Assembly (NCBI GenBank): GCA_964534845.1
Contig: CAZHPV010000003.1
Location: 32,307-96,306 of the forward strand
Reading direction: 5' to 3'
DNA: 64,000 bases
Source of the DNA: CALCKU01 sp964534845
GTDB lineage: Bacteria > Pseudomonadota > Alphaproteobacteria > Caulobacterales > Maricaulaceae
Part shown: piece by piece, positions 1 through 8,179 of the stretch
Layout: the number at the start of each line of letters is the position of its first letter
Numbering within the stretch: position 1 is the first letter of the stretch
Program-made: the position numbers and the translations under genes
Notes under the pieces: generated by a model
Told to the model about the DNA's origin: nothing
Databases searched by the model: none
What the model saw: only the letters and a program-made list of their open reading frames with translations

Positions 1-456
1 CGGCAAGATAAGCTCAAGCTCTTCCAGATTATCAGTTGGTGAAACGGCGAGGACACGCATATAGCCCTCACCCGACCCAAAAAAGCTCTTAAAAGCATCT
101 CGAAATTTTGGCAGCCCGCCCCCCTGAGACAAATCAACGACCTCCCATTGATTCGAGTTTGGCGGGGCCCCTAATATAAGCTTTTTACTATCTTCGCCTT
201 TTTGACGCACTGACATCATGACTACATCCGTCTCAGTCATGAAATATTCCGATAGGGATAATTCGCCATCAAAATTACCGGAATGCAAAAGAGCTTGAGT
301 GAGGATGCCCCCTTGCAGAGCCCTTTGCTCCAACCAATTTTGTCTAAATGTCGCCGCAGAAGGAATGAAAATGACCAGTTCCGCCAAAAGCACGAAACCA
401 ATGGTCATCATCAATATTTTCCCAGACAAGCGCCGTGATAAAAACCCGGGTATCAT
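1..456 (-). CDS. Probable sensor histidine kinase, N-terminal part only
   Basis: The frame is open for 152 codons from an ATG at 456 to the window edge, so only the N-terminus is present. After a short basic leader (residues 1-12, FLSRRLSG) comes a hydrophobic segment at about residues 13-33 (ILMMTIGFVLLAELVIFIPS), then a soluble, probably periplasmic stretch that includes FRQNWLEQRA. A membrane helix followed by an extracytoplasmic sensor region is the usual start of alphaproteobacterial sensor kinases, and the 'LLAELVIFIPS..FR..WL..R' pattern is familiar from that group. The HAMP, dimerisation and ATPase domains would lie outside the window, so the kinase assignment is inferred from the N-terminus alone. 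It reads in the same direction as, but is separate from, the flavoprotein gene that ends at 505. Confidence 0.55.
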   Translation of the reverse strand, partial: MIPGFLSRRLSGKILMMTIGFVLLAELVIFIPSAATFRQNWLEQRALQGGILTQALLHSGNFDGELSLSEYFMTETDVVMMSVRQKGEDSKKLILGAPPNSNQWEVVDLSQGGGLPKFRDAFKSFFGSGEGYMRVLAVSPTDNLEELELILP

Positions 457-504
457 AAGATACTAATACAGGATGGCTCTAATTTTGTCATCTAAACAAT
501 CAAA

Positions 505-1935
505 TCAGTGAAATTTGGTCCAAAATCCTGCCAGCTTGCGCGTTTTAGGACTGAAGACCGTATCCGTATACCAAGACCCTGCAGCCCGCTTAATAAGCTC
601 TGCACGGGATGGATAAGGTGAGATAAATTTCGTCAATCCACGAATTTTAATTTTATTGGCCATTGCTAAAGATATGAGCTGGATGAGATCGCCAGCCCCT
701 TCTCCGACAATGGAGGCTCCCAATATTTTGCCGCTTTTCGTTGCAACAATTTTTATTCCGCCTTCATCATTGCGTTCAGCAATAGCGCGGTCATTCTCTT
801 CAAAATCCCATGTCACACAGCGGACATCATGTCCGGCCTCGCGCGCCTGCGCCTCGGTCATACCAATACCCGCAAGCTCTGGCTCTGAATAAATTGCAGC
901 TGGCATACGGTCTGTCGTCGCTTTCGCATTAATGCCAGGAGGCATGAAATAAAAGGATTGGATAATCTGTCCGGCATGAAATCCTGCCGCATGGGTCAGA
1001 CCGCCTCGTCCCGCAGCGACATCACCCACAGCCCATACTTTTTTGTTAGACGTGCGTAGATAATCATCTGTTTCAATCCCGCGGCGATCATGTTTAATCC
1101 CTGCCTTATCAAGCTGCATACCATCCATCATTGGACGGCGGCCAGCCGCGACAAGCAAATGGGTTCCGTTTAGGGTTGTCCCGTCTTCTAGATCAATTGC
1201 AACGCCCGTCTTGGTTTTACGAATTTGCTTGGTCTTTGCAGGGGCATGGAAATTTATACCCTCCTTTTTTAAAGCATCAACCAATACTTTGGCATGTTCC
1301 GGTTCAGACCGGACCAAAGGTGGTGCGATATCTACAATATCGACCTTGCTGCCAAAGCGGAAAAACGCCTGACCTATTTCAAGACCAATCGGCCCAGCGC
1401 CAATAACCAGCAAATGCTTAGGCTGTTGGGGCATTGAAAAAATTGTTTCATTTGTAAGGTAATCCACCTCATCCAGGCCTGGAATGGGAGGCGCAGCGGC
1501 CCGACTACCTGTTGCGATAATCACACGCTTGGCTTTTACTTCGGTTGTATCGGATTCCACGGTATTGGCGTCCTTAAAACGCGCCCGCTCACGGATTACG
1601 ATACATCCCAGACCCTCAAACCTTTCCTGGCTATCAACCGGAGCAATGTGATCAATTACACCTTGAATATGAGATTTAACAGTTTCAAAATTTACGACCG
1701 GCTTGGCGGGTTTTACGCCAAATTGCTCGCCATTTGAAAAGGCTGCTGCATGCTTACCAGCAGCGATCAATGCCTTTGAAGGTACACAACCGTAATTTAA
1801 GCAGTCCCCGCCCATTTCTTCGCCTTCAAAAAGGACAACGGAGCGACCAAGTTGCGCTGCGCCCGAGGCGACTGATAAGCCACCGGAACCGGCGCCTATC
1901 ACGCATAAATCTACTTCATAAACTGTCTTCGACAT
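505..1935 (-). CDS. MerA-like FAD/NAD(P)-dependent disulfide oxidoreductase
   Basis: This 476-residue flavoprotein belongs to the class I pyridine nucleotide-disulfide oxidoreductases (lipoamide dehydrogenase, mercuric reductase). It shows the FAD Rossmann motif GAGSGG at residues 14-19, the redox pair C45/C50 in GDCLNYGCVPSK, a second dinucleotide motif GAGPIG near 179-184, and an AVGDVA FAD-binding motif in the second half. Near residue 441, where lipoamide dehydrogenases carry the catalytic His before Pro, it reads SPYPS, with Tyr as in MerA. It lacks both the N-terminal HMA domain and the C-terminal vicinal cysteines that bind mercury, so mercuric reductase is not supported. A purine-rich GAGAG precedes the ATG. 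VTT and DUF547 genes lie upstream on the same strand, a grouping I recall from other genomes. The substrate is unknown. Confidence 0.85.
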   Translation of the reverse strand: MSKTVYEVDLCVIGAGSGGLSVASGAAQLGRSVVLFEGEEMGGDCLNYGCVPSKALIAAGKHAAAFSNGEQFGVKPAKPVVNFETVKSHIQGVIDHIAPVDSQERFEGLGCIVIRERARFKDANTVESDTTEVKAKRVIIATGSRAAAPPIPGLDEVDYLTNETIFSMPQQPKHLLVIGAGPIGLEIGQAFFRFGSKVDIVDIAPPLVRSEPEHAKVLVDALKKEGINFHAPAKTKQIRKTKTGVAIDLEDGTTLNGTHLLVAAGRRPMMDGMQLDKAGIKHDRRGIETDDYLRTSNKKVWAVGDVAAGRGGLTHAAGFHAGQIIQSFYFMPPGINAKATTDRMPAAIYSEPELAGIGMTEAQAREAGHDVRCVTWDFEENDRAIAERNDEGGIKIVATKSGKILGASIVGEGAGDLIQLISLAMANKIKIRGLTKFISPYPSRAELIKRAAGSWYTDTVFSPKTRKLAGFWTKFH

Positions 1936-1995
1936 AATACTCTCTTTTGCTTTCTTTATTTTATCTTCAGGCCTGGAACCTGTTTTACTTAATTT

Positions 1996-2026
1996 TAGGG
2001 CGGTTTTAAACTTTAAAACCGCCCTA
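1996..2026. repeat. 15-bp perfect inverted repeat between flavoprotein and VTT genes
   Basis: Positions 1996-2010 (TAGGGCGGTTTTAAA) are exactly complementary to 2012-2026 around a single base. It lies in the 111-bp gap between the VTT gene and the flavoprotein gene, both on the minus strand. The flanking sequence has no good U-tract in either direction, so an intergenic mRNA-stabilising or partial-termination hairpin fits better than a classical terminator. Confidence 0.6.
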
Positions 2027-2046
2027 TGTCCTCAAATATTTTAGGC

Positions 2047-2829
2047 TTATACAGCCGGTTTTTTCGCGAATTTTTTATAGATCACAGGGATCATTGCAAC
2101 AGCGGCGAGGGCAAAAAATGCAGGGGCCAAATTTGCGGCCGCAGCCTTAACAATTGCGCCAACATCTGCCGTTTCACCTTTTGCCGCCGCTTCCAGCAAT
2201 GTGCCGCGTAGGCCAGAGCCAATCAGCGTATAAGCCACTGTACCGGGAATGATGCCTATTAAAGTGGTTAGGAAAAAATCCCGGAACTTCGCGCCTAGAA
2301 TGGCCGGCGCAATATTTGCCACAGCAAAAGGCACCACTGGTATCAAACGCAGGGTAAACAGATAGGAAAAAGCATTTTCGTTAAATCCCTTTTCCATCTT
2401 ATCCAAAAACGGCCCCGCTATACCCTTGAGCGTTTCACCCAGTGAGGTTTTTGCGGCCAGAAATAATAAGCAGGCACCGATTGTAGCGCCTAGCACAGTG
2501 GCTGGGGCACCAACGGCGACACCAAAAAGGAAACCACCGCCAATCGTCAAGGCACTGGCCGGAACCATAAAGGCTGTAGCCGCCATGTAAACTCCGATGA
2601 AGGCCAGCAGAACCATTAAAAAGTTCTCTTCTACCAAATTATTGAGATAAACAGCGTTCTCGCCTAAAGCCGCAGGGGTGAGTTGCGTGTGCCACCCCTG
2701 AGAGATAGCGAGTGCCAGACCACCGCCGATTATGTATAAAGGCCATAAACGGACGAGTAAGGGTTTAGATTGTTCTTTCATATCATTGCTCATTATAGTC
2801 GTGTTCGAAGACATCGTGTTCGAAGACAT
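2047..2829 (-). CDS. VTT/TVP38-TMEM64 family (DedA-like) membrane protein
   Basis: A 260-residue inner-membrane protein with about five to six hydrophobic segments. The first is near residues 29-47 (LYIIGGGLALAISQ), and a later Gly-rich segment (GGGFLFGVAVGAP) and the motif RLIPVVPFAVANIAPAI are typical of the VTT (SNARE-associated, PF09335) domain. Members are linked to lipid scrambling or undecaprenyl-phosphate handling, but the role here cannot be read from sequence. The start is unclear: the N-terminus MSSNTMSSNT arises from an exact 15-bp duplication carrying the ATG, and none of the candidate starts (2829, 2814, 2793) has a convincing ribosome binding site. It sits between the DUF547 gene and the MerA-like flavoprotein, probably in one transcription unit. 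Confidence 0.85.
   Translation of the reverse strand: MSSNTMSSNTTIMSNDMKEQSKPLLVRLWPLYIIGGGLALAISQGWHTQLTPAALGENAVYLNNLVEENFLMVLLAFIGVYMAATAFMVPASALTIGGGFLFGVAVGAPATVLGATIGACLLFLAAKTSLGETLKGIAGPFLDKMEKGFNENAFSYLFTLRLIPVVPFAVANIAPAILGAKFRDFFLTTLIGIIPGTVAYTLIGSGLRGTLLEAAAKGETADVGAIVKAAAANLAPAFFALAAVAMIPVIYKKFAKKPAV
2800..2829. repeat. Exact 15-bp tandem duplication covering a start codon
   Basis: The unit CGTGTTCGAAGACAT occurs at 2800-2814 and again at 2815-2829. On the minus strand this duplicates ATG plus four codons, giving MSSNT twice at the N-terminus of the VTT protein. Confidence 0.95.
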
Positions 2830-2860
2830 ATTTATAGGTTAAACTCGTGGACTATTACAA

Positions 2861-3730
2861 CTACTCATTCAAGTCCCAATCATAACTATCACCAACGACG
2901 CGGGCACCGTTATCAATAGCTTGGGCGAGTTCAGGGCCAGCATGTTTACGTAAATGCGGGAGTAAGCCGGATTTGCCGCCAAAGTCCTTGCTGAACCATT
3001 TGAAGATCGAAGAAATCTTTAAGCCTTTTGACGTTATCTGTACGCCGCGCGGGGAATTAATATAAGCGGCAGCCGCTTCTTCGCGCTTAGCCTTATAATT
3101 GCTAGGGGTCCATGCGAAATTCGGCAGGTTAGGACAGCCAACACTCGCACAATTCACCATATAATGCACATAAGGTGACGGGAATTGCTTACGTAAAATA
3201 TCATGCTCGATATTATTAAGCGTTGTCGGCTTACCATTAATTGTCACCAGCTTACGGCCCCAAGGTCCGGGAACAAAGCCCGACTTGATATCGCGAATGG
3301 ACTTAACGGGGTAATTTTCAAGAATGACTTTGATTGTCACCGCATTATAAAGGTTTGAGTAATAGGGTACGGCCTCGTCTTCGCTAAGCGTATCCGGATT
3401 AATGGCCTCTAGGCTACGAATATAGGCCTCAAGCTTAGCGCTATCTGCGGCATTTCCCTTAAGACCTGAATAATTGAAATGGGTCAGGCCGACACTATCA
3501 GGAGCACTTACATAAGCCCCTAAAATATCATTCCAGGCCGTGTGAATACCCGCTTGAGCGACTTGAGCCACTTGTGTTGTACCCGATCCATATGACGTTG
3601 TGGCTGTTGGCACCGCTGACTCGGCCGCGCCTGAGCCATATGATTGCCCGCAAGCCACTGACGATATAGCAAAAACACCAACGATTACAGGGGTTGCAAT
3701 TTTTGCAGTCATTAAATTTTTAATTTTCAT
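2861..3730 (-). CDS. DUF547 domain-containing exported protein
   Basis: A 289-residue protein with an N-terminal export signal (hydrophobic stretch near residues 10-27 ending SSVACG). The Cys at about 27 could be a lipidation site, although the residue at -3 is Ser rather than the usual Leu. The rest matches DUF547 (PF04784), with the features YSNLYNAVTIKVILENYP, HYMVNCASVGCPNLP and the terminal KHAG region. DUF547 proteins resemble papain-like folds with conserved Cys and His, but their activity is not established. The ATG at 3728-3730 has a GGAGAG site upstream. It is first in a minus-strand run with the VTT and MerA-like genes, which suggests joint function at the cell envelope (inference). 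Confidence 0.85.
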   Translation of the reverse strand: MKIKNLMTAKIATPVIVGVFAISSVACGQSYGSGAAESAVPTATTSYGSGTTQVAQVAQAGIHTAWNDILGAYVSAPDSVGLTHFNYSGLKGNAADSAKLEAYIRSLEAINPDTLSEDEAVPYYSNLYNAVTIKVILENYPVKSIRDIKSGFVPGPWGRKLVTINGKPTTLNNIEHDILRKQFPSPYVHYMVNCASVGCPNLPNFAWTPSNYKAKREEAAAAYINSPRGVQITSKGLKISSIFKWFSKDFGGKSGLLPHLRKHAGPELAQAIDNGARVVGDSYDWDLNE

Positions 3731-4203
3731 GTTTACTCTCCATTTTTAATCTGAGGATGCTCTAGCACAGCTATTTGCAAAAGTAGTGTAACCTTGTTTC
3801 ACAAAAATGTGGGGTCGCGCGAGCCATATGAGAGAAATTTGTGAGAATCTGGCCTATTTTGTGAGATTGGCTTGAATTGGGCGACCAATTATAGTGTCTT
3901 TTAGAGTTTTTAAGGCGGTTTGCAGCAATATTGGTCAATTTAAACGAACTTTACCGCTTTTGTGACGGCTTTTATGAAACCGCAACATCACGTAATCGAA
4001 AGCTCTCGCGCGACTTTATAGACAATTTAGGGGCAAACTTTACCCAAATCCCTAGAAAGCCTTAAACCTGCTACACAAAAAGCGTAAATTGAGCCCATAT
4101 TATTGAAAGCTTGCCGCTTGACTTCACAGACTTGCGAGCGTAATTAGCGCGCCTTGAGATAAATGAATGTAAAGTCCGGCTATATCAGCCCGCGGAGACG
4201 ATC
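3731..4203. other. 473-bp gene-free region between DUF547 and rpmH
   Basis: No credible coding frame or RNA gene is visible here. It must hold divergent promoters for the DUF547 unit and for rpmH. Two features stand out. First, TTTTGTGA-like elements occur at 3797-3806 (reverse), 3838-3846, 3858-3866 and 3958-3966. Second, GCTATATC at 4179-4186 matches the Caulobacter housekeeping -10 (GCTANAWC) just upstream of rpmH, although I see no good -35 at the right distance. A TTAA-N7-TTAC at 3940-3954 is a near match to a CtrA site but has one mismatch. No DnaA-box cluster was seen, so it is not a convincing replication origin. Confidence 0.6.
3797..3966. promoter_or_regulatory. Repeated TTTTGTGA elements, possible regulator binding sites
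   Basis: TTTGTGAGA occurs at 3838-3846 and 3858-3866, exactly 20 bp (two helical turns) apart. TTTTGTGAC lies at 3958-3966, and TTTCACAAAA (reverse of TTTTGTGAAA) at 3797-3806. The TGTGA core resembles a CRP/FNR-type half-site, but no full palindrome is present. They lie 65-235 bp upstream of the DUF547 start and could control that divergent unit. Confidence 0.3.
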
Positions 4204-4338
4204 ATGAAACGTACTTTTCAACCTTCCAAGCTCGTGCGCAAGCGCCGTCATGGTTTTCGCTCACGTATGGCATCCAAATCCGGGCGTCAGGTTCTAGCCC
4301 GCCGCCGGGCAAAAGGTCGTAAGCGTCTTTCTGCCTAA
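4204..4338 (+). CDS. rpmH: 50S ribosomal protein L34
   Basis: A 44-residue, strongly basic protein starting [18 protein letters not shown] and ending KGRKRLSA, a near-textbook L34. L34 is a structural protein of the large ribosomal subunit. CGGAGA lies just upstream of the ATG. It is followed after 57 bp by rnpA and then yidC, the conserved bacterial order, so the three probably share transcription. There are no anomalies. Confidence 0.98.
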   Translation: MKRTFQPSKLVRKRRHGFRSRMASKSGRQVLARRRAKGRKRLSA

Positions 4339-4395
4339 TTAAGGCGGCCTTACGGGTCAAAGACTTACGGCGGGATCAATAGATTTGGCCCGATT

Positions 4396-4743
4396 GTGAA
4401 AACTTTACCAAAAAACACAAAACTCGGACGTCTAAAAAAGCGCTCCGAGTTTTTATATGTAAAAAACGGGCGCTACCGTGCACAAGGCGGTTTAGTGCTG
4501 CAAATACGCGAAAACCCGGATCATAATGGCTTGCGTGTCGGATTTACGGCAACGAAACGCATAGGAAATGCCGTTAAAAGAAACCGGGCCAAACGCCGAT
4601 TGCGCGCGGTCGTTCATCAGGTTTTCCCTCATAAAGCCCGCCCTGGACATGACTATGTCGTCATTGCACGCCATTCGACATTGGAAAGACCTTACGAAAA
4701 GCTCGTTTATGACCTTGAAAAAGCCCTCATAAGCCTTAATTAG
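4396..4743 (+). CDS. rnpA: Ribonuclease P protein component
   Basis: A 115-residue basic protein that partners the RNase P RNA to mature the 5' ends of tRNAs. The family signature is seen as RVGFTATKRIGNAVKRNRAKRRLR at about residues 49-72. A GTG start at 4396 is chosen because the frame is open from there and the N-terminus KTLPKNTKLGRLKKRSEF aligns with the usual 'rL.k..dF' opening. It lies between rpmH and yidC. The small membrane-insertion gene yidD that often sits between rnpA and yidC is absent: only 78 bp separate the two genes. Confidence 0.95.
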   Translation: MKTLPKNTKLGRLKKRSEFLYVKNGRYRAQGGLVLQIRENPDHNGLRVGFTATKRIGNAVKRNRAKRRLRAVVHQVFPHKARPGHDYVVIARHSTLERPYEKLVYDLEKALISLN

Positions 4744-4821
4744 ACCCAAACAGTTGGCATTGGCACAAACCAGTTTCACAAACGCATATATAACAGAATA
4801 AAGAAACATTCAGGCACACAC

Positions 4822-6594
4822 ATGGACGATCAGAAAAATTTTATAACCGCCATGTTACTTTCTGGGCTTGTATTGCTTGGATACTGGTTCTTCTTTGGCA
4901 AACCGTTAGCGGAACAAGCGCAAAAAGATGCTCTGGCGGAGAGATTGCGGGCGGAACAAGAGGTTGCGCTGACACAACCACCAAAAATCGATATCCAGCC
5001 ACGCGACACGCTCATTACAAAGGGCCAACGCATTCCAATTAACACCCCCACAATTGAGGGGAGTTTCTTGCTGACAGGGTCACGCTTTGATGACCTGAAA
5101 TTAAAGGACCATAAGGCCAAGCTGGCACAGGATAGCGGACCGCTTACATTATTAACGCCCGAAGGGGCAAAGCACGCCGCCTATATCTTTGATAACTGGA
5201 CCCCTTCTGAAGGCGGCAGCGGCGCAACGACACCTTGGCAGCTCGTCTCTGGCGAAGCGCTAACGACTAACACACCTATTGTTTTAAAATTTGAAAGTGC
5301 GGACTTTATTGTAGAGCGTGAGATAAGCATTGATGAGCGCTACCTGATTACGCTGAACGATAAGGTCACTAATATAACCAATCGTGAAATTTCCCTTCAG
5401 CGCAAAGGAGCGTCGCGCCAGCATGATTTGCCCGACGATCTGACTAATTTCTTCATTCTCCAAGAAGGCCCGATCGCGATTGTCGATGATAAGCTCGTTG
5501 ATATGAAATATTCCAAACTTGCAAAAAAGAAATCCGCTCTGGAAATAGGCGAGAGCGGCTGGGTAGGCTTAACCGATAAATATTGGCTGGCCGCCGCTAT
5601 TGCACCGCAAGGCAAGCAAATGACCGCGCATTTTAATTTTCGCCAGCTCAATGATCAAGATGTCTATGAAGCCCGGTATAGTCTTGACCCCGTTACAATA
5701 ACACCGGGCACAACTATAAACTCCAAAGGTTTTATCTTTGCGGGTGCAAAAGACCGCAGCCTTCTGGATAGCTACCGTAAAGACCATAATATTGCGCGCA
5801 TGGACCTTGCCATTGATTGGGGTTTTCTCGGTATCTTGACCCGACCCATGAGTACATTTTTGAGTTTTCTGGGATCCAAAATAGGCAATTATGGTCTGGC
5901 TATTATGGCCCTCACACTCTTGATCAAGATTTTCATGTTCCCCTTGTTTAACAAACAATATGAAAGTCAGGCCAAAATGAAAAAGGTCGCGCCCAAGCTC
6001 AAGAAAATCCAGACACGCTATAAAGATGACCGCATGAAGCTACAACAAGAAATGATGGCGCTTTATAAAAAGGAAGGCGTTAACCCCATGGCGGGCTGTC
6101 TACCGATGATTCCTTTTATGTTTGTCTTTTTCGCACTCTATAAAACTGTGCTGATTAACGTGAACCTGCGCCATGCGCCGTTCTTTGGCTGGATAAAAGA
6201 TTTATCAGCACGCGACCCGCTCTCAATATTAAACGGGTTTGGGCTTTTCCCATGGGACGCTGTCCCGATTGGCTTTTTGTCCTTTATTGCCATTGGCCCG
6301 TTAGCCTTACTGTATGGTATATCCATGGCCCTGATCTATACACTCACCCCGCAACAAACAGGCGGCGGTGAACAGGCAGAAATGATGGCAAAAATGATGA
6401 AGTTTATGCCATGGGTCTTTATGTTTATCCTTGCGCCTTTTGCGGCTGGATTGCTTGTCTATTGGGTCTGGAATAATATCCTGTCCTTTATGCAGCAATA
6501 TTACATTACGCGGAAGTTTAAGGTCGACACGCCCGTCGATGCCTTCTGGCGTAAAATTACGGGCAAGGCCGCCCCCGAAGACGCCTCCTCTTAG
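4822..6594 (+). CDS. yidC: Membrane protein insertase YidC
   Basis: A 590-residue inner-membrane insertase that folds and inserts membrane proteins alone or with Sec. It has an N-terminal helix (about residues 10-26, AMLLSGLVLLGYWFFFG), a large periplasmic beta domain (about 60-330), and the conserved C-terminal 60KD_IMP core from about 345, including YGLAIMALTLLIKIFMFPL, the cytoplasmic coiled hairpin (KKVAPKLKKIQTRYKDD..KLQQEMMALYKKE) and NPMAGCLPMI. Length and architecture are those of Gram-negative YidC. It is followed after 21 bp by engB. The ATG start at 4822 places the hydrophobic segment correctly. Confidence 0.97.
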   Translation: MDDQKNFITAMLLSGLVLLGYWFFFGKPLAEQAQKDALAERLRAEQEVALTQPPKIDIQPRDTLITKGQRIPINTPTIEGSFLLTGSRFDDLKLKDHKAKLAQDSGPLTLLTPEGAKHAAYIFDNWTPSEGGSGATTPWQLVSGEALTTNTPIVLKFESADFIVEREISIDERYLITLNDKVTNITNREISLQRKGASRQHDLPDDLTNFFILQEGPIAIVDDKLVDMKYSKLAKKKSALEIGESGWVGLTDKYWLAAAIAPQGKQMTAHFNFRQLNDQDVYEARYSLDPVTITPGTTINSKGFIFAGAKDRSLLDSYRKDHNIARMDLAIDWGFLGILTRPMSTFLSFLGSKIGNYGLAIMALTLLIKIFMFPLFNKQYESQAKMKKVAPKLKKIQTRYKDDRMKLQQEMMALYKKEGVNPMAGCLPMIPFMFVFFALYKTVLINVNLRHAPFFGWIKDLSARDPLSILNGFGLFPWDAVPIGFLSFIAIGPLALLYGISMALIYTLTPQQTGGGEQAEMMAKMMKFMPWVFMFILAPFAAGLLVYWVWNNILSFMQQYYITRKFKVDTPVDAFWRKITGKAAPEDASS

Positions 6595-6615
6595 GGACGC
6601 TTAAAGACAGCGCCA

Positions 6616-7275
6616 ATGGCACAAGACACACCAGATTATACGCCAGCGCAAATCGAAGCGGGACGTATTCTGTTCTCACGGCCTGTGCACTTTATGCTGA
6701 GTGTTGTGAAACTCAGCACCCTGCCTGCCCCTGATTTGCCTGAAGTCTGTTTTGCCGGACGCTCCAATGTCGGTAAATCCAGCCTGATAAATGCCTTGAC
6801 CGGTCAAAAGGGTCTCGCGCGGGCCTCCAACACGCCGGGGCGCACACGCGAGCTTAATTATTTCAATGTCGATGACCGTATCAGAATTGTCGACCTGCCG
6901 GGCTACGGCTATGCGCGCGCTTCCAAAGTCGATATTGCCAATTGGACAAAATTAACAAGGCAGTTTCTGGCCGGACGAGCTCCTTTGCGGCGTGTCTTAC
7001 TTTTGATTGATAGCCGCCACGGACTAAAAGAATCTGATCGCGAAATCATGTCCATGCTTGATGAAACCGCTGTGCCCTATCAGATTATTTTGACTAAAAT
7101 TGATAAAATAAAGGCCGGAGAGCAAACCAAGGTGACATTACGGACACAGGACAAAATCGCCAAACGTCCAGCCGCCCATCCACGCCTTATCGCGACCTCT
7201 TCGGTTAAAAAAAACGGCTTGGATACATTAAGAGCTGAAATTGCGGTCTTGGCCCTGCCCGATCATCGGGTATAG
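6616..7275 (+). CDS. engB: Ribosome biogenesis GTPase EngB (YihA/YsxC)
   Basis: A 219-residue TRAFAC-class GTPase needed for late 50S assembly. Motifs visible are G1 GRSNVGKSS (about residues 48-56), G2 in [11 protein letters not shown]3 DLPGYG and G4 TKID, with a basic tail. The order yidC-engB-argB is characteristic of alphaproteobacteria. The stop at 7273-7275 is followed by 46 bp before the preferred argB start. Confidence 0.96.
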   Translation: MAQDTPDYTPAQIEAGRILFSRPVHFMLSVVKLSTLPAPDLPEVCFAGRSNVGKSSLINALTGQKGLARASNTPGRTRELNYFNVDDRIRIVDLPGYGYARASKVDIANWTKLTRQFLAGRAPLRRVLLLIDSRHGLKESDREIMSMLDETAVPYQIILTKIDKIKAGEQTKVTLRTQDKIAKRPAAHPRLIATSSVKKNGLDTLRAEIAVLALPDHRV

Positions 7276-7321
7276 TAAGAGAATCACAGATTCACAGATC
7301 ACATCACCTCCGGGACGTAAA

Positions 7322-8179
7322 ATGCTTAAACGCCGCGAAAATGAAACAGGATGGGAAAACGCTCAAACGCTGTCTGAAGCCCTGCCCTTTATACAGCGTT
7401 ATGCAAACCGCACCATTGTCATAAAGTTTGGGGGTCATGCCATGGGCGACGCGGAGCTCACCCGGCAATTTGCCAATGATGTTGTCTTACTTCAGCAATT
7501 TGGTATTCGCCCCGTTATCGTGCACGGCGGGGGTCCTCAAATAGGATCTATGTTGGAACGCCTCTCGATCAAGAGTGAATTTATCGATGGCTTACGTGTT
7601 TCTGACATCGAGACAGTTGAAGTGGCTGAAATGGTCTTATCCGGCGCTATTAATAAATCTCTTGTCCAAGCCATAAATATAGCGGGCGGTCTGGCCGTCG
7701 GGCTATCGGGTAAGGATGCCAGCCTCATTACAGCCAAAGCCATTAGCAAGACCCACGGCTTTGCCGGAAATCCTGTGGAAACGAATGTCGAGGTTATTAA
7801 CAGCCTGACCCGCTCTAGCTTTATTCCGGTTATCTCCCCGATTAGCGGCGGAGCGGACGGAACAACATTTAACGTCAATGCCGATACAGCCGCTGGCGTA
7901 ATCGCCAGTGCGCTTGGGGCGGTTCGCCTGATGTTACTGACCGATGTGAACGGCGTTATGAATGAAAACGGGGAGTTACTTACCCGGCTCAATAAAAAAG
8001 ATATTCAGACCTTGATAAAAGACGGAACCGCCAAAGGCGGCATGATACCCAAATTGGAAACCGCCTTGAAAGCCACGCAAGACGGCGTAGATGCAGCGGT
8101 GATCCTCAGCGGGCGCCGTGCCCATAGCCTGTTAGTGGAATTATTTACCGATCAAGGTGCGGGAACCCTCATCGAATAA
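7322..8179 (+). CDS. argB: Acetylglutamate kinase
   Basis: Phosphorylates N-acetylglutamate in arginine biosynthesis. The 285-residue protein shows the amino-acid kinase motifs VIKFGGHAM near residue 34, [10 protein letters not shown] near 62, and the C-terminal [15 protein letters not shown] substrate loop. The reading frame is open upstream to 7241, overlapping engB, but the ATG at 7322 gives [14 protein letters not shown], the usual alphaproteobacterial N-terminus, with a GGGA-type site upstream. The stop overlaps the ATG of the next gene (TAATG), suggesting translational coupling. Confidence 0.96.
   Translation: MLKRRENETGWENAQTLSEALPFIQRYANRTIVIKFGGHAMGDAELTRQFANDVVLLQQFGIRPVIVHGGGPQIGSMLERLSIKSEFIDGLRVSDIETVEVAEMVLSGAINKSLVQAINIAGGLAVGLSGKDASLITAKAISKTHGFAGNPVETNVEVINSLTRSSFIPVISPISGGADGTTFNVNADTAAGVIASALGAVRLMLLTDVNGVMNENGELLTRLNKKDIQTLIKDGTAKGGMIPKLETALKATQDGVDAAVILSGRRAHSLLVELFTDQGAGTLIE

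Noticed and set aside
505..1935. Naming the flavoprotein mercuric reductase
   Set aside because: The N-terminal metal-binding domain and the C-terminal cysteine pair needed for mercury are missing, and there are no other mer genes nearby.
3940..3954. TTAA-N7-TTAC as a CtrA binding site
   Set aside because: It has one mismatch to TTAA-N7-TTAA, and such sequences occur by chance in AT-rich DNA; not listed as a feature of its own.
3731..4203. Possible replication origin next to rpmH
   Set aside because: No dnaA gene is adjacent and no cluster of DnaA-box (TTATCCACA-like) sequences was seen.
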